Of a stretch of 64,000 nucleotides of DNA, positions 1-8,909 are shown piece by piece. Position 1 is the stretch's first letter, and every line of letters begins with the position of its first letter. Made by a program: the position numbers and the translations under genes. The notes beneath the pieces were generated by a model. That model worked only from the letters and a program-made list of their open reading frames with translations. It did not search any database and had not been told where the DNA came from. Source of the stretch: Ruegeria sp. Alg231-54 (GTDB lineage Bacteria > Pseudomonadota > Alphaproteobacteria > Rhodobacterales > Rhodobacteraceae); contig NZ_FREZ01000001.1 of the NCBI RefSeq assembly GCF_900143525.1, forward strand, positions 310,001 through 374,000. Direction: 5' to 3'.

Positions 1-1
1 C

Positions 2-1213
2 GGCTGCACCCGAGCCGCGCGCGAAGACGCGCTGGCGCGAGTGCTGGAAATGGGTCTGCCGGGGCGGCGCGACGAGTATTGGAAGTACACGCGCCCTGAC
101 ACCCTGATCTCGGCCGAGCAGCCGCATGCAGCATTGTTCCACTCAGACGAACCGCTGCTGTTTGGCAATCTCGACCGGTTGAAGATCGTTTTCATCGACG
201 GTGTGTTCAGCGCCGAAGACTCGGATGATTTAGAGCTGGAAGGTGTCAACATCGACCGGATCGAGGATATCTGCTGTAAGGATATTCACTGGGCCAAAGA
301 GTTGTACGGCGTTCTGGAAACGCGCGGGCAATCCCCGGTTCAGCGGCCGTTGGCTGCTTTGAATACGGCTTTTGCCGCAGACGGTGTTGCGATTCATGTC
401 ACCGGTAAGCCGACCAAGCCGATCAGCCTGATCTATCGCCATGCATCCGAGACCTCGGACGCCATGCTGCACCACATCATCCGTGTCGAAAGTGGCGCTG
501 AGGTAACGATACTGGAAAACGGTCCGGCAGCGTCGCGGTTCAACAAATGTATCGAGATCGACATCGCCGATGGTGGGACATTGCATCACGTGCGCGCGCA
601 GGGCAGGGACCACGAACGTTGCGCTGCGACTCACATGTTCACGCGGCTGGGACGGGAATCTGTCTTTAAGTCCTTCACGCTGACAGTGAATGGAGTTTTG
701 ACACGCAACGAACAGGTTATCGAATTGACCGGCGACGACGCTATTGCTCATGTGGCAGGCGCCTGCGTAGGTGATGGCGATTTCCACCATGACGACACGG
801 TTTTCGTTACGCATGACGCGGTGAACTGTGAGAGCCGTCAGGTCTTTAAGAAAGTTCTGCGCAACGGCGCGACCGGCGTGTTCCAGGGTAAGATCCTGGT
901 CAAGGAAGGCGCACAGAAGACTGACGGGTATCAAATCAGCCAGTCCTTGCTGCTGGATGATGACAGCCAGTTCCTCGCCAAGCCCGAACTTGAGATCTAT
1001 GCCGACGATGTTGCGTGTTCGCATGGCTCGACCTCGGGTGCGATTGACGAAACAGCGCTGTTCTACCTGCGTTCACGTGGGGTTTCGGTTAAGGACGCCA
1101 CCAATATGCTGACGCTGGCATTTTTGGCCGAAGCCGTCGATGAGATCGAGGATGAGGTATTGTCAGAGGCCATTGTGAACCGCCTTGAAGGCTGGCTGTC
1201 GCGACACATCTGA
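2..1213 (+). CDS. sufD: Fe-S cluster assembly protein SufD (5' end outside window)
   Basis: SufD is the scaffold partner of SufB in the SufBC2D complex that builds Fe-S clusters in the cytosol. The frame is open from base 2, and the residues before the first possible internal start (positions 41 and 49) already read like SufD, ending in the family motif DEYWKYT, so the true start lies upstream of the window. The C-terminal half has the SufB/SufD beta-helix core and the conserved CSHG motif near base 1018. The stop overlaps the next ATG (TGATG). sufS lies 1.1 kb downstream, so this is the end of a suf operon whose sufB and sufC are presumably upstream. About 403 residues are visible, near full family length. 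Confidence 0.95.
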   Translation, partial: GCTRAAREDALARVLEMGLPGRRDEYWKYTRPDTLISAEQPHAALFHSDEPLLFGNLDRLKIVFIDGVFSAEDSDDLELEGVNIDRIEDICCKDIHWAKELYGVLETRGQSPVQRPLAALNTAFAADGVAIHVTGKPTKPISLIYRHASETSDAMLHHIIRVESGAEVTILENGPAASRFNKCIEIDIADGGTLHHVRAQGRDHERCAATHMFTRLGRESVFKSFTLTVNGVLTRNEQVIELTGDDAIAHVAGACVGDGDFHHDDTVFVTHDAVNCESRQVFKKVLRNGATGVFQGKILVKEGAQKTDGYQISQSLLLDDDSQFLAKPELEIYADDVACSHGSTSGAIDETALFYLRSRGVSVKDATNMLTLAFLAEAVDEIEDEVLSEAIVNRLEGWLSRHI

Positions 1214-1698
1214 TGCCTTTGACCTCGGATATCGTGGCCACCTATCGGGGGCCGGGTCGTGTTGTGCGACGGCTTCTTGATCTTGGCCCGCGAGAGGACA
1301 GGGCGCTGATGTTTGTCATGGCGTTTTGCATCGTTGCATTCATCGCGCAATTGCCCAGCCTTGCGCGGCGCGCGCATATCGAAGGGCTAGAACTGGATAT
1401 GTTGATGGGCGGCGCCTTGATGGGCACTGTCATTATTCTGCCTCTGTTTTTCTACCTGCTGGCCTTTGTCTCATACGGCGCGGCCCGGTTGGTTGGCGGT
1501 CAGGGGACATCCTACGGCGCTAGATTGGCTCTGTTCTGGGCGCTATTGTCCTCAACACCTCTGGTTTTGTTGAATGGTTTGGTCGGCGGTTTCATAGGAT
1601 CTGGCCCGGCCCTGACACTCGTCGGGATCGTCTGGTTCGCAGTGTTCCTGTGGTTCTGGCTGGCAGGTCTCAGTCAAGCGCAAAGGCGGCAAGAATGA
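1213..1698 (+). CDS. YIP1-family-like integral membrane protein (copy 1)
   Basis: A 161-residue polytopic membrane protein with a short cytosolic N-terminus (VVRRLLDLGPRED) followed by about four hydrophobic segments at residues 30-50, 68-92, 102-125 and 130-152. The organisation resembles bacterial YIP1-domain proteins; this rests on topology and the N-terminal RRLLD pattern, not on a search. Its ATG overlaps the sufD stop and its stop overlaps the next ATG (ATGA), so it is translationally coupled inside the suf operon. The following gene is a diverged paralogue. Its role in Fe-S assembly, if any, is unknown to me; a membrane-associated accessory function is only a guess. Confidence 0.75.
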   Translation: MPLTSDIVATYRGPGRVVRRLLDLGPREDRALMFVMAFCIVAFIAQLPSLARRAHIEGLELDMLMGGALMGTVIILPLFFYLLAFVSYGAARLVGGQGTSYGARLALFWALLSSTPLVLLNGLVGGFIGSGPALTLVGIVWFAVFLWFWLAGLSQAQRRQE

Positions 1699-2261
1699 AT
1701 CCCACTGGCTTTGTTGATCTTGCGATTTTGACCCTGACACACCCCGCCCAAGCGGCCCGACGCCTTTTGGACATGCGGCCGGGGCGTGAAATCTTATGGC
1801 TGGCTTTCTTTCTGGCTGTGGTGCTGAACGGCCTTGTGCAACTGGGTATTGATCACTTGATTCCGGTCCCCAATGGTGAATCCGTACCCCCACCTACGCC
1901 TGTGTTCCTGGGTCTGCTCCGTTCTGCCGGCGCGATGTTGCTAAGCATCGGGGCTTTCCTGTTCGTGGGGCGGTTACTGGGTGGCCGTGCAACATTCGAT
2001 GACATTCTGACGCTGACGATCTGGCTGCAATACCTCCAGATCGCTGCGATGGTGATCACGCTGGTCATCACGATCGTGCTGCCGTTTTTGATGCTGATGT
2101 TTTTGCTGGCCACGGCAATTATCAGCCTTTACGTCACGCTCCATTTTCTGAATGAAGCGCACCAGTTCGGTTCGCTTGCTAAATCCTTCGGGGTCATCGT
2201 GTTATCTGCTTTGATTGCAGTGCCCTTTGTCCTCGCATTAACGCCCGGCGGCCCCGTATAG
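1695..2261 (+). CDS. YIP1-family-like integral membrane protein (copy 2)
   Basis: A 188-residue polytopic protein. The chosen ATG at 1695 overlaps the stop of the preceding gene; an in-frame upstream start at 1650 would run deep into that gene and has no reason to be used. The N-terminus HPAQAARRLLDMRPG echoes the VVRRLLDLGP stretch of copy 1, and both continue into four or five hydrophobic segments, which suggests an old tandem duplication. It sits 13 bp before sufS, so it is expressed with the Suf machinery. The YIP1-type label comes from topology and the repeated N-terminal motif; the biochemical role is unknown. Confidence 0.75.
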   Translation: MNPTGFVDLAILTLTHPAQAARRLLDMRPGREILWLAFFLAVVLNGLVQLGIDHLIPVPNGESVPPPTPVFLGLLRSAGAMLLSIGAFLFVGRLLGGRATFDDILTLTIWLQYLQIAAMVITLVITIVLPFLMLMFLLATAIISLYVTLHFLNEAHQFGSLAKSFGVIVLSALIAVPFVLALTPGGPV

Positions 2262-2274
2262 GGAATAGAAGACC

Positions 2275-3495
2275 ATGTATGACGTGCAGAAAATCCGCTC
2301 AGACTTTCCAATCCTGTCTCGGGAAGTGAACGGCAAGCCGTTGACCTATCTGGACAATGGCGCATCGGCGCAGAAACCGCAGGTCGTGATAGATGCGGTG
2401 ACACGGGCATATTCCGAAGAATACGCGAATGTTCATCGCGGCCTGCACTACCTGTCCAATCTGGCGACCGAAAAATACGAATCCGTTCGCGGAACCATCG
2501 CCCGTTTTCTGGGCGCGGCGGACGAGGATGAGATTGTCTTGAACTCGGGCACGACCGAGGGGATCAACCTGGTCGCCTATGGCTGGGCCATGCCGCGCAT
2601 GGAGGCCGGAGATGAGATCGTTCTGAGCGTGATGGAACACCACGCCAATATCGTTCCCTGGCATTTCCTGCGTGAACGTCAGGGCGTCGTCCTGAAATGG
2701 GTCGATGTGGACCCAGATGGTGGCCTTGACCCGCAGGCCGTGATCGACGCGATCGGTCCCAAGACCAAGCTGGTCGCAATGACGCAGTGTTCGAACGTGT
2801 TGGGCACCGTGGTCGACGTCAAAGCGATCACAGAAGGCGCGCACGCGAAAGGCGTACCAGTGCTGATCGATGGCAGCCAGGGCGCTGTGCACATGCCCGT
2901 CAATGTCGCCGATATCGGCTGCGATTTCTATGCAATCACTGGCCACAAGCTTTATGGCCCTTCGGGTTCGGGTGCGATTTACATCAAATCCGAACGCATG
3001 GCCGAGATGCGCCCCTTTATCGGTGGCGGCGACATGATCAAAGAGGTCAGCAAGGACCAGGTGATCTACAACGACCCGCCAATGAAGTTCGAGGCCGGAA
3101 CACCCGGTATTGTCCAAACCATCGGTCTGGGTGTTGCGCTGGATTACATGATGGATCTGGGGATGGAAAACATCGCCGCTCATGAGGCCGGGTTGCGCGA
3201 CTATGCTATGCAGAGACTGACTGGTCTGAACTGGTTGCAGGTTCAGGGCACACGCCCGGACAAGGCCGCGATCTTCAGCTTTACGATGGACGGGGCAGGG
3301 CACGCGCATGATGTTTCGACCATTCTGGATAAGAAAGGCGTGGCTGTCCGTGCCGGTCATCACTGCGCTGGTCCTCTTATGGATTTCTACGGTGTCACCG
3401 CGACTTGCCGCGCAAGCTTTGGTCTGTACAACACCACGGAAGAGGTCGACATACTGATCGACGCGCTGGAATTGGCACACGATTTGTTTGCGTGA
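2275..3495 (+). CDS. sufS: cysteine desulfurase SufS
   Basis: A 406-residue PLP-dependent class V aminotransferase-fold enzyme that takes sulfur from L-cysteine as a persulfide and delivers it to the SufBCD scaffold. Visible hallmarks are the N-terminal YLDNGASAQKP segment, the PLP-binding lysine in ITGHKLYGPSG (about K225) and the active-site cysteine in RAGHHCAGPLM (about C364), which is the group II (SufS/CsdA) arrangement. The length is normal. A GGAATAGAAG stretch precedes the ATG. It closes the suf operon; no sufE is visible downstream, so its sulfur acceptor partner must lie elsewhere. Confidence 0.96.
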   Translation: MYDVQKIRSDFPILSREVNGKPLTYLDNGASAQKPQVVIDAVTRAYSEEYANVHRGLHYLSNLATEKYESVRGTIARFLGAADEDEIVLNSGTTEGINLVAYGWAMPRMEAGDEIVLSVMEHHANIVPWHFLRERQGVVLKWVDVDPDGGLDPQAVIDAIGPKTKLVAMTQCSNVLGTVVDVKAITEGAHAKGVPVLIDGSQGAVHMPVNVADIGCDFYAITGHKLYGPSGSGAIYIKSERMAEMRPFIGGGDMIKEVSKDQVIYNDPPMKFEAGTPGIVQTIGLGVALDYMMDLGMENIAAHEAGLRDYAMQRLTGLNWLQVQGTRPDKAAIFSFTMDGAGHAHDVSTILDKKGVAVRAGHHCAGPLMDFYGVTATCRASFGLYNTTEEVDILIDALELAHDLFA

Positions 3496-3561
3496 AACCT
3501 GGCCGATCCGGAAAGATTTGCAGTTGCACCCGGATCGGATCAAGGTTAGCTAACGGCCAAG

Positions 3562-3638
<77 letters not shown>

Positions 3639-4756
3639 AGCCACCTCCATTTAAGTCAAAAAATAAGGCTCTTCGGCAATAATGCCGGAAATCTGTGTAC
3701 CACTTTGTGGACCACTTAGTTCTGTGTACCGCCGAGCGGCCGTTTATCCTGTGGTTACCGGGTCAGTCGCCGCATGTCGTGGCTTTCTAGCTTGGTCACA
3801 CAGGAGGATCGCTGGGGATGGCATGAGGACACACTGGAACGCCGCTGTCGCCGGGCAATAGGCTGCGCATGTTAAGTTCCACTCGATAGATGTCATCGCG
3901 AGAAACTCGCTGGGGCGCTTTGGGCTTGTTGCGGACAACTTCATCGCTCAAGGCGCTTAGCGCTATTCCGAACTATAGCGGTGCTTCACTTATGTTTACT
4001 AAAGTTGCAAGTGTGCGAACTCGCCAGTGTCCATCGTATTCCGTTCAAGAAAAGCCCTACGCTAACCACTTTCCTCCGGCAGCGAAGAGGACCTCTTCTT
4101 CACCGGATTGCTCGGCAGCGCCTGCGTTTTCTAAACCTACGGAAACGAAGAATGACAATAATTGCAGACCAATACTCTGGCAACGCCGCGTCATCGTAAT
4201 CCTGCCTAAGACAAAACTCCTAATCAAAGGGACTTAACTCTGCTTTGCAGTAGCAACAAGGCCGATGGAAATGCGCGTGCGTTAGTGAGCCAAATCTCTG
4301 CATTAAAGTGACGGTAACGCGGATAGCAGCAGCAAAATCTCAGGGTCCATTTGACCCTTTCAACTTTCTATACTAGGCCCCATCCCACGCACCGATAGTT
4401 CTTGATCCGCAGGAGGATTCCGCCAGTATGCGCGGGTCCGAACCAACCTGCCACTCACAAAGCACCTTTCATGTTCCGCAACCCGATGTTCTAAGGGCGT
4501 CGCGTGACCCGAGGCCCGAGCCTTTTCGAATTTTGGTAAGGCGCTACGCACAGCCCGCCATTAGGGCCCGGCGCAGGTACGTTCGGGGGAGACGGTGGAT
4601 CGTCTAATTCAAAAACCTCAAAAGGTCGCTTTGCTTGACACCGTCGCGGACCCATCTGTTTTGACAGCCTACACTGCAGCAGAGACACCAGCATCAATAC
4701 CACATAGACACCGAGTGCAAACGTTCAGATGACTACCAATCCTGGGAATGGGATAA
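3639..4756. other. gene-free tract between two tRNAs, possible decayed island
   Basis: About 1.1 kb with no convincing gene on either strand. The longest open frames (3890-4237 on plus, 3744-3944 and 4491-4703 on minus) have no recognisable motif, no good ribosome site and poor codon character compared with neighbours. Just past the tRNA-Arg there is a small inverted repeat around 3668-3690 and two copies of TGTGTACC (3694 and 3723) flanking a similar GTGGACCACTTA. Base composition is visibly less GC-rich than the flanking genes. This could be the remnant of an integrated element or simply intergenic DNA; I cannot see an integrase or a second copy of the tRNA 3' end. Confidence 0.5.
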
Positions 4757-4846
4757 TGGCGGAGAGACAGGGATTCGAACCCTGGGTGGGCTTGCACCCA
4801 CAACGGTTTTCGAGACCGCCCCGTTCGACCACTCCGGCACCTCTCC
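4757..4846 (-). tRNA. tRNA-Ser (anticodon CGA)
   Basis: A 90-nt class II tRNA read on the minus strand: acceptor GGAGAGG/TCTCTCC with discriminator G and encoded CCA, anticodon arm GCGGT-CTCGAAA-ACCGT giving anticodon CGA (reads TCG), a long variable arm GTGGG-TGCAAG-CCCAC typical of serine tRNAs, and T arm CAGGG-TTCGAAT-CCCTG. The orientation is opposite to the flanking protein genes. Confidence 0.95.
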
Positions 4847-4969
4847 GCGGGGGTCTGTGAGGGGGGGATTTAGTGAGGAACGCGCGGGGGTGCAAGCAGA
4901 AAATTCTTGAAAATGACAAAGCCGGGATTTTCCGTTGCCTGGCGCGGTATTTCCCCTAGGCTCATAGGT

Positions 4970-5812
4970 ATGACTTATCCTTTACGCCAAACTATCCTGC
5001 CGCTAATCGCCGCCGTTCTGTTCGTGATCTCCGGGTCGCAGCAAGCACTTGCTGCCGGACGAGATCGGATCGAAGCCTTTTTGACAACAACCGGGTTCGA
5101 CGTTGCACTTGAAAGCATCGCGCTTGCCTCAGCCTCAGCCCCGCAAATGTTGGGAATCGATCCAGATGGGTTTGGGTCCGACTGGACACGCCTGACCGAA
5201 GAAGTCTTTGACACCAAGGACATGCGCGACACAGCTGTGTCTATTCTGGAACAAACACTGAGCGATGAAGCGCTGACCCATGCGGTCGAGTTCTATGCAT
5301 CCGATCTTGGGCAACGGCTGGTCGAGTCCGAGAATGCATCGCACATGGTTGAAGATGACGAAGCCAAGCAACTGGAAGGGCAGAAAATCGTCTCGGACCT
5401 GATCAAGGATGGATCCAAGCGGGTCGAAAACCTGAAACGCATGAACAATGCAATTGATTCCAGCGGGACGGCATTACGTGCGCTGCAGGAAATTCAGGTG
5501 CGCTTTTTGCTCGCTGCCAGCGCCTCGGGGGTGATTGACTTGCAACTGGGCGCGGATGAACTGCGTCAGATGATGAAGCGCAATGAGACCGGCATGCGGC
5601 AAGCTTTGCAGTTGTCCGCGCTTGCCGGGGCAGCCTATACCTATCAGGACTTCTCGGATTCTGAGGTCGTCGCCTATGCTGAGGCTTTGGAGCAGCCTTT
5701 GATGCAAGAAGTCTATGAGCTGCTGAATGCCATTCAATACGAAATCATGGCCATGAAGTTTGAAGATCTGGCCGCGCGGATGGCGGAACTACATCCGGCC
5801 CAGGATATCTGA
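4970..5812 (+). CDS. exported DUF2059-type protein (copy 1)
   Basis: A 280-residue protein with an N-terminal signal peptide (hydrophobic ILPLIAAVLFVISG, likely cleavage after QQALA). I chose the ATG at 4970 because it places the signal peptide at the N-terminus; the upstream in-frame start at 4907 would add an unlikely 21 residues. The body is helical and contains the repeated pattern of DUF2059 proteins, for example the stretch about 90-125 around ILEQTLSDEALTHAVEFYASDLGQRL, where the family shows a 'phase of fields' of hydrophobic positions ending in S-x-x-G. The stop overlaps the start of a second, related gene. Function is unknown; it is probably periplasmic. Confidence 0.75.
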   Translation: MTYPLRQTILPLIAAVLFVISGSQQALAAGRDRIEAFLTTTGFDVALESIALASASAPQMLGIDPDGFGSDWTRLTEEVFDTKDMRDTAVSILEQTLSDEALTHAVEFYASDLGQRLVESENASHMVEDDEAKQLEGQKIVSDLIKDGSKRVENLKRMNNAIDSSGTALRALQEIQVRFLLAASASGVIDLQLGADELRQMMKRNETGMRQALQLSALAGAAYTYQDFSDSEVVAYAEALEQPLMQEVYELLNAIQYEIMAMKFEDLAARMAELHPAQDI

Positions 5813-6612
5813 TGCGCCTGATCGCTGCTTGTTTCGCCGTGTTTCTGTCAGCCATGCCACTGGCGGCGTCCGAGCGGGTTGAACGCCTCATGCTGGCACT
5901 TCAATTGGAGCAGGTCGTCAATATTCTGCGCGACGAAGGCTTGGCTCAAGCGAAAGGCCTGAACGACACATTTCTGGGTGGTGACGGCGGGGCGTTCTTT
6001 GATGATCAGGTGGACGAAATTTATGATCCACAGTGGATGCAGGAGCAAATTTCAGGGATTTTTGAGGTCAGCCTGACAGCCAGCCAGATGGATCGCGCCA
6101 TCCTGTTCTTTGAAAGTGATGTCGGGCAAACCGTTATAACTCTGGAAAACTCGGCCAGAAAGGCCTTTGCAGATGAAACCATCAAGGACATGGCGCGTGA
6201 AAACTATCTGAACGGGGCAGGCGGCACCCAACTTTACCGGCTGGTCGGCGAGTATATCGAAGTCAACGACCTGATCGAAAAGAACGTCCAAAGCTCGCTT
6301 AGTTCGGATTACAACTTTTTTCGCGGCCTCAGCGCGGATGCCGGAACCAGCTCGGAAGATATTCTGGCGCAGCTCTTGTCGGACAAGGACAGGCTTGCCG
6401 AGGAAAACCGCATCTGGTTGTATTCCTTCCTTCTGGTGGCCTATCAACCGCTTGATGAGGCTCAGATGCGGGAGAACATTGCTTTTTCCCGAACTGAGAC
6501 CGGACGCGCCGTAAACGAAGCCTTTTTCGACGGTTTCGACAAGATGTACGACCAGATCTATTTTCAACTGGGGCAGGCGGTCTCACGGGCGCTTGGCGCA
6601 TCGGATCTTTGA
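5812..6612 (+). CDS. exported DUF2059-type protein (copy 2)
   Basis: A 266-residue protein with a signal peptide (LIAACFAVFLSAMPLAAS) that starts on the A of the preceding stop codon (TGATG). It contains two DUF2059-like helical units, for example FEVSLTASQMDRAILFFESD and, later, MRENIAFSRTETGRAVNEAFF, both with the D/S-x-x-G-x-x pattern seen in copy 1. The pair therefore looks like a tandem duplication forming a two-gene transcription unit. It is likely periplasmic; its partner and substrate are unknown. Nothing in the neighbourhood (tRNA-Ser upstream, rplU downstream) hints at a pathway. Confidence 0.7.
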   Translation: MRLIAACFAVFLSAMPLAASERVERLMLALQLEQVVNILRDEGLAQAKGLNDTFLGGDGGAFFDDQVDEIYDPQWMQEQISGIFEVSLTASQMDRAILFFESDVGQTVITLENSARKAFADETIKDMARENYLNGAGGTQLYRLVGEYIEVNDLIEKNVQSSLSSDYNFFRGLSADAGTSSEDILAQLLSDKDRLAEENRIWLYSFLLVAYQPLDEAQMRENIAFSRTETGRAVNEAFFDGFDKMYDQIYFQLGQAVSRALGASDL

Positions 6613-6626
6613 TCCTGTATTTGATG

Positions 6627-6655
6627 TTGACTTTGCCGATCATTCTATGGATAAG
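6627..6655 (+). promoter_or_regulatory. candidate rplU promoter
   Basis: TTGACT at 6627-6632, a 17-base spacer and GATAAG at 6650-6655 fit a housekeeping-type promoter. Transcription from about 6662 would give rplU a leader of about 160 nt containing GC-rich inverted repeats (for example around 6735-6790). Read by eye only; the -10 element is weak. Confidence 0.35.
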
Positions 6656-6820
6656 CGCGCATCCCGGCCGGTTTTCCGCGCCGGGTGTCGTTATTATTGA
6701 CCCTAGGACCTTGTCCCACGGGTCGTCACACAGCCCGAAAAGGGCGCGCTGTTCGAGGTGGCGAGAGCCAAAAACGCCCGGTCGGGGACCATAGAACGCG
6801 ATTAGACAAAGGAAAGACGC

Positions 6821-7438
6821 ATGTTTGCGGTCCTCAAGACTGGCGGCAAGCAGTACAAAGTTCAAGCGGGCGATATCCTCCGCGTTGAAAAATTGGCTGC
6901 CGACGCAGGTGAAACAGTTCAATTCAACGATGTTCTGATGCTGGGCGGCGACGCTCCGGTTGTTGGTGCACCGTTCGTCGCAGGCGCAGGCGTTCAGGCC
7001 GAAGTGATCGAACAGATCAAAGGTGACAAGGTCATCAACTTCGTAAAACGCCGTCGTAAGCACAGCTCGAAGCGTACCGTTGGCCACCGTCAGAAGCTGA
7101 CTCTGGTCAAGATCACCGACATTTTGGCGTCAGGCGCCGACAAGTCGGGCATCAAAGCTGCAACCGGTTCGGCGCCGGCTGGCGAAGCTGCCCCCGTGGC
7201 AAAAAAGCCTGCTAAGAAAGCTGAAGCCAAAGCAAAGGCACCTGCCGCTGCTGCTGCCGCTGACGATCTGACCCAGTTGACTGGTGTCGGCCCCGCCGCT
7301 GCCAAGAAGCTGGCCGAAGCCGGTATCGAGAGCTTTGCCGCTCTGGCCGCCTTGTCGGACGATCAGATTGCTGCTATCGAAACGGTCAAAGTGAAACCCG
7401 AATGGGTTGAGCAGGCCAAAGATCTGGCTAAAGGCTAA
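6821..7438 (+). CDS. rplU: 50S ribosomal protein L21 with C-terminal extension
   Basis: Residues 1-102 are a normal L21 ([14 protein letters not shown] start, central [17 protein letters not shown]-binding stretch), which binds 23S rRNA in the large subunit. Residues about 103-205 are additional: an Ala/Lys/Pro-rich linker (about 120-150) and then a helix-hairpin-helix-like unit [17 protein letters not shown] with a second helix pair. Typical bacterial L21 is about 100 residues, so the protein is doubled in length. The ATG has a good AAAGGAAAG site. rpmA follows after 11 bp, the conserved rplU-rpmA pair. Confidence 0.95.
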   Translation: MFAVLKTGGKQYKVQAGDILRVEKLAADAGETVQFNDVLMLGGDAPVVGAPFVAGAGVQAEVIEQIKGDKVINFVKRRRKHSSKRTVGHRQKLTLVKITDILASGADKSGIKAATGSAPAGEAAPVAKKPAKKAEAKAKAPAAAAAADDLTQLTGVGPAAAKKLAEAGIESFAALAALSDDQIAAIETVKVKPEWVEQAKDLAKG

Positions 7439-7449
7439 GGAGAGACAGA

Positions 7450-7719
7450 ATGGCACATAAAAAAGCTGGCGGTTCCTCCCGTAACGGTCGCGACTCAGCT
7501 GGTCGCCGCCTTGGCGTGAAACTGTATGGTGGCCAGGCCGCCATTTCAGGCAACATCATCGTGCGTCAGCGCGGCACCAAGTTCTGGCCGGGCGAAGGCG
7601 TAGGCATGGGCAAAGATCACACCATCTTTGCAACCGTGGATGGCGCCGTGAAGTTCCACAAGGGACTGAAAAACCGCACCTTTATTTCGGTCCTGCCAGT
7701 GGCGGAGGCCGCAGAGTAA
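7450..7719 (+). CDS. rpmA: 50S ribosomal protein L27
   Basis: An 89-residue L27 beginning [15 protein letters not shown], the conserved flexible N-terminus that reaches the peptidyl transferase centre, followed by the LGVKLYGGQ and [18 protein letters not shown] motifs. The length is normal. A GGAGAGAC ribosome site lies 6 nt before the ATG. It is co-transcribed with rplU and followed by a strong intrinsic terminator, which separates the ribosomal pair from the acetyltransferase genes. Confidence 0.97.
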   Translation: MAHKKAGGSSRNGRDSAGRRLGVKLYGGQAAISGNIIVRQRGTKFWPGEGVGMGKDHTIFATVDGAVKFHKGLKNRTFISVLPVAEAAE

Positions 7720-7752
7720 GCCGAAACCCAGAAGGTTTAAGAAAATTTCATG

Positions 7753-7790
7753 GGGGACCGGCAGAAAGTGCCGGTCCCCTTTCTCGTTTT
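7753..7790 (+). terminator. intrinsic terminator after rpmA
   Basis: An 11-bp perfect stem GGGGACCGGCA / TGCCGGTCCCC (7753-7763 and 7769-7779) with a GAAAG loop, followed by TTTCTCGTTTT. It sits 34 bp after the rpmA stop. Confidence 0.85.
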
Positions 7791-7803
7791 CAGGAGCGGT
7801 CTC

Positions 7804-8304
7804 ATGACCGAAGTGATAAAAACAGAGCGTCTTGTCTTGCGTCGGTTTCGGCGTGAGGACTCGTCGCGTCTTGTCACTCTTCTGAACGATCTGGATGTGG
7901 TGCGCTGCTTGACGGTGGTACCGCATCCCTATGAGGACGCGCATTCAACCGAATTTGTCGACGCGATGGCAGCCGAAGATGATGCCTTTGCCATCACTCG
8001 AGAAGAGAACCTCATCGGCTGTATCTCGACCGGATCGCAGCTGGGATATTGGGTTGCCAAAGCGTCTTGGGGGCGGGGCTATGTGACCGAAGCCGCCCGC
8101 GCGATGATTTCGAGGTTCTTTCGATCTGATCGACAGGAACTCACCTCGGGTTATCACGTCGGCAACGAACGTTCCAAGGCGGTCTTGTCAAAACTTGGGT
8201 TCACACCGGAAGGGCAACACCGCGCGACAGTACGGTCGACCAACGAAGATGTGACTGTTCAGGACGTTTTGCTGCGTCGTGTGGACTGGGAGGCGATCCG
8301 ATGA
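7804..8304 (+). CDS. GNAT family N-acetyltransferase (RimJ/RimL-like), first
   Basis: A 166-residue protein. The chosen ATG at 7804 follows an AGGAGCGG site; the earlier in-frame start at 7750 would begin inside the rpmA terminator hairpin. The beginning TERLVLRRFRREDSSRLVTLLND is the classic RimJ/RimL-type N-terminus, and LGYWVAKASWGRGYVTEAARAMI is motif A for acetyl-CoA binding (W-G-R-G-Y). The late N-ERSKAVLSKLGF is the motif B region. It probably acetylates a protein N-terminus or a small amine; the target is unknown. Its stop overlaps the following transporter start. Confidence 0.85.
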   Translation: MTEVIKTERLVLRRFRREDSSRLVTLLNDLDVVRCLTVVPHPYEDAHSTEFVDAMAAEDDAFAITREENLIGCISTGSQLGYWVAKASWGRGYVTEAARAMISRFFRSDRQELTSGYHVGNERSKAVLSKLGFTPEGQHRATVRSTNEDVTVQDVLLRRVDWEAIR

Positions 8305-8909
8305 CCGTTGCAACCACTAGTTTCCTGATCTTCGCAGCCTCTCAGGTCGGAACGCCCGGACCCGCCAATATGGTCCTGCTGGGCACAGGTGCACGCTATG
8401 GGTTTCGGGCGGCTCTGCCGTTTGTGGCCGGAGTGATCCTGGGCAAACAGCTGATCATCTGGCCGGTGGGTTTTGGCCTGCTGCAACTCGCGGATCAGGC
8501 ACCGATTGTCTTTACGGTTCTGAAATATGCCTCAGCGGCGTATATCTGCTGGTTGGCGTGGAAGATCGCGAACCTGCGTCTTTCGCGCAGTGAAACCACT
8601 GGAGACGTGCCCGGTTTTTGGGCGGGGCTGATCGTTCATCCCCTTAACCCAAAGGCATGGGCCATGATCATAGCCGGTTTTACCGGGTTCGTTGCGGTTG
8701 GCACGCCCAGCTTTAACGCGACGTTCACGATCGCTCTCTGTTTATTGCTTTGCCAGGCGGTTCTACACCCGATCTGGACATTTGCCGGAGATAGAATTGC
8801 CCACGTGGTTGAAGGTCGGCCCGTGGAAAAATATCTGATGTGGACGTTAGCGAGTCTCACTGTTGCGTCCGTATTTTTTGTGTTGTTCGGAGGAGGAACG
8901 CACTCATGA
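8301..8909 (+). CDS. LysE/RhtB family exporter
   Basis: A 202-residue inner-membrane protein with about six hydrophobic segments. The N-terminal GTPGPANMVLLGTGARYGFRAALPFVAG matches the G-P-x-P loop and following helix of LysE/RhtB exporters of amino acids and related compounds, and LNPKAWAMIIAG corresponds to the conserved NPK motif near residue 115. It is translationally coupled at both ends (ATGA overlaps) to two different GNAT acetyltransferases, which suggests modification plus efflux of a small amine or amino acid; that link is inference. Confidence 0.88.
   Translation: MTVATTSFLIFAASQVGTPGPANMVLLGTGARYGFRAALPFVAGVILGKQLIIWPVGFGLLQLADQAPIVFTVLKYASAAYICWLAWKIANLRLSRSETTGDVPGFWAGLIVHPLNPKAWAMIIAGFTGFVAVGTPSFNATFTIALCLLLCQAVLHPIWTFAGDRIAHVVEGRPVEKYLMWTLASLTVASVFFVLFGGGTHS

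Noticed and set aside
2299-3543. Long minus-strand open frame (414 aa) opposite sufS
   Set aside because: It is the complementary-frame shadow of a well-supported gene; histidine- and valine-rich, no motif, no ribosome site.
3890-4237. 115-aa plus-strand ORF in the tract after tRNA-Arg
   Set aside because: No ribosome site, no motif, atypical composition; not distinguishable from chance.
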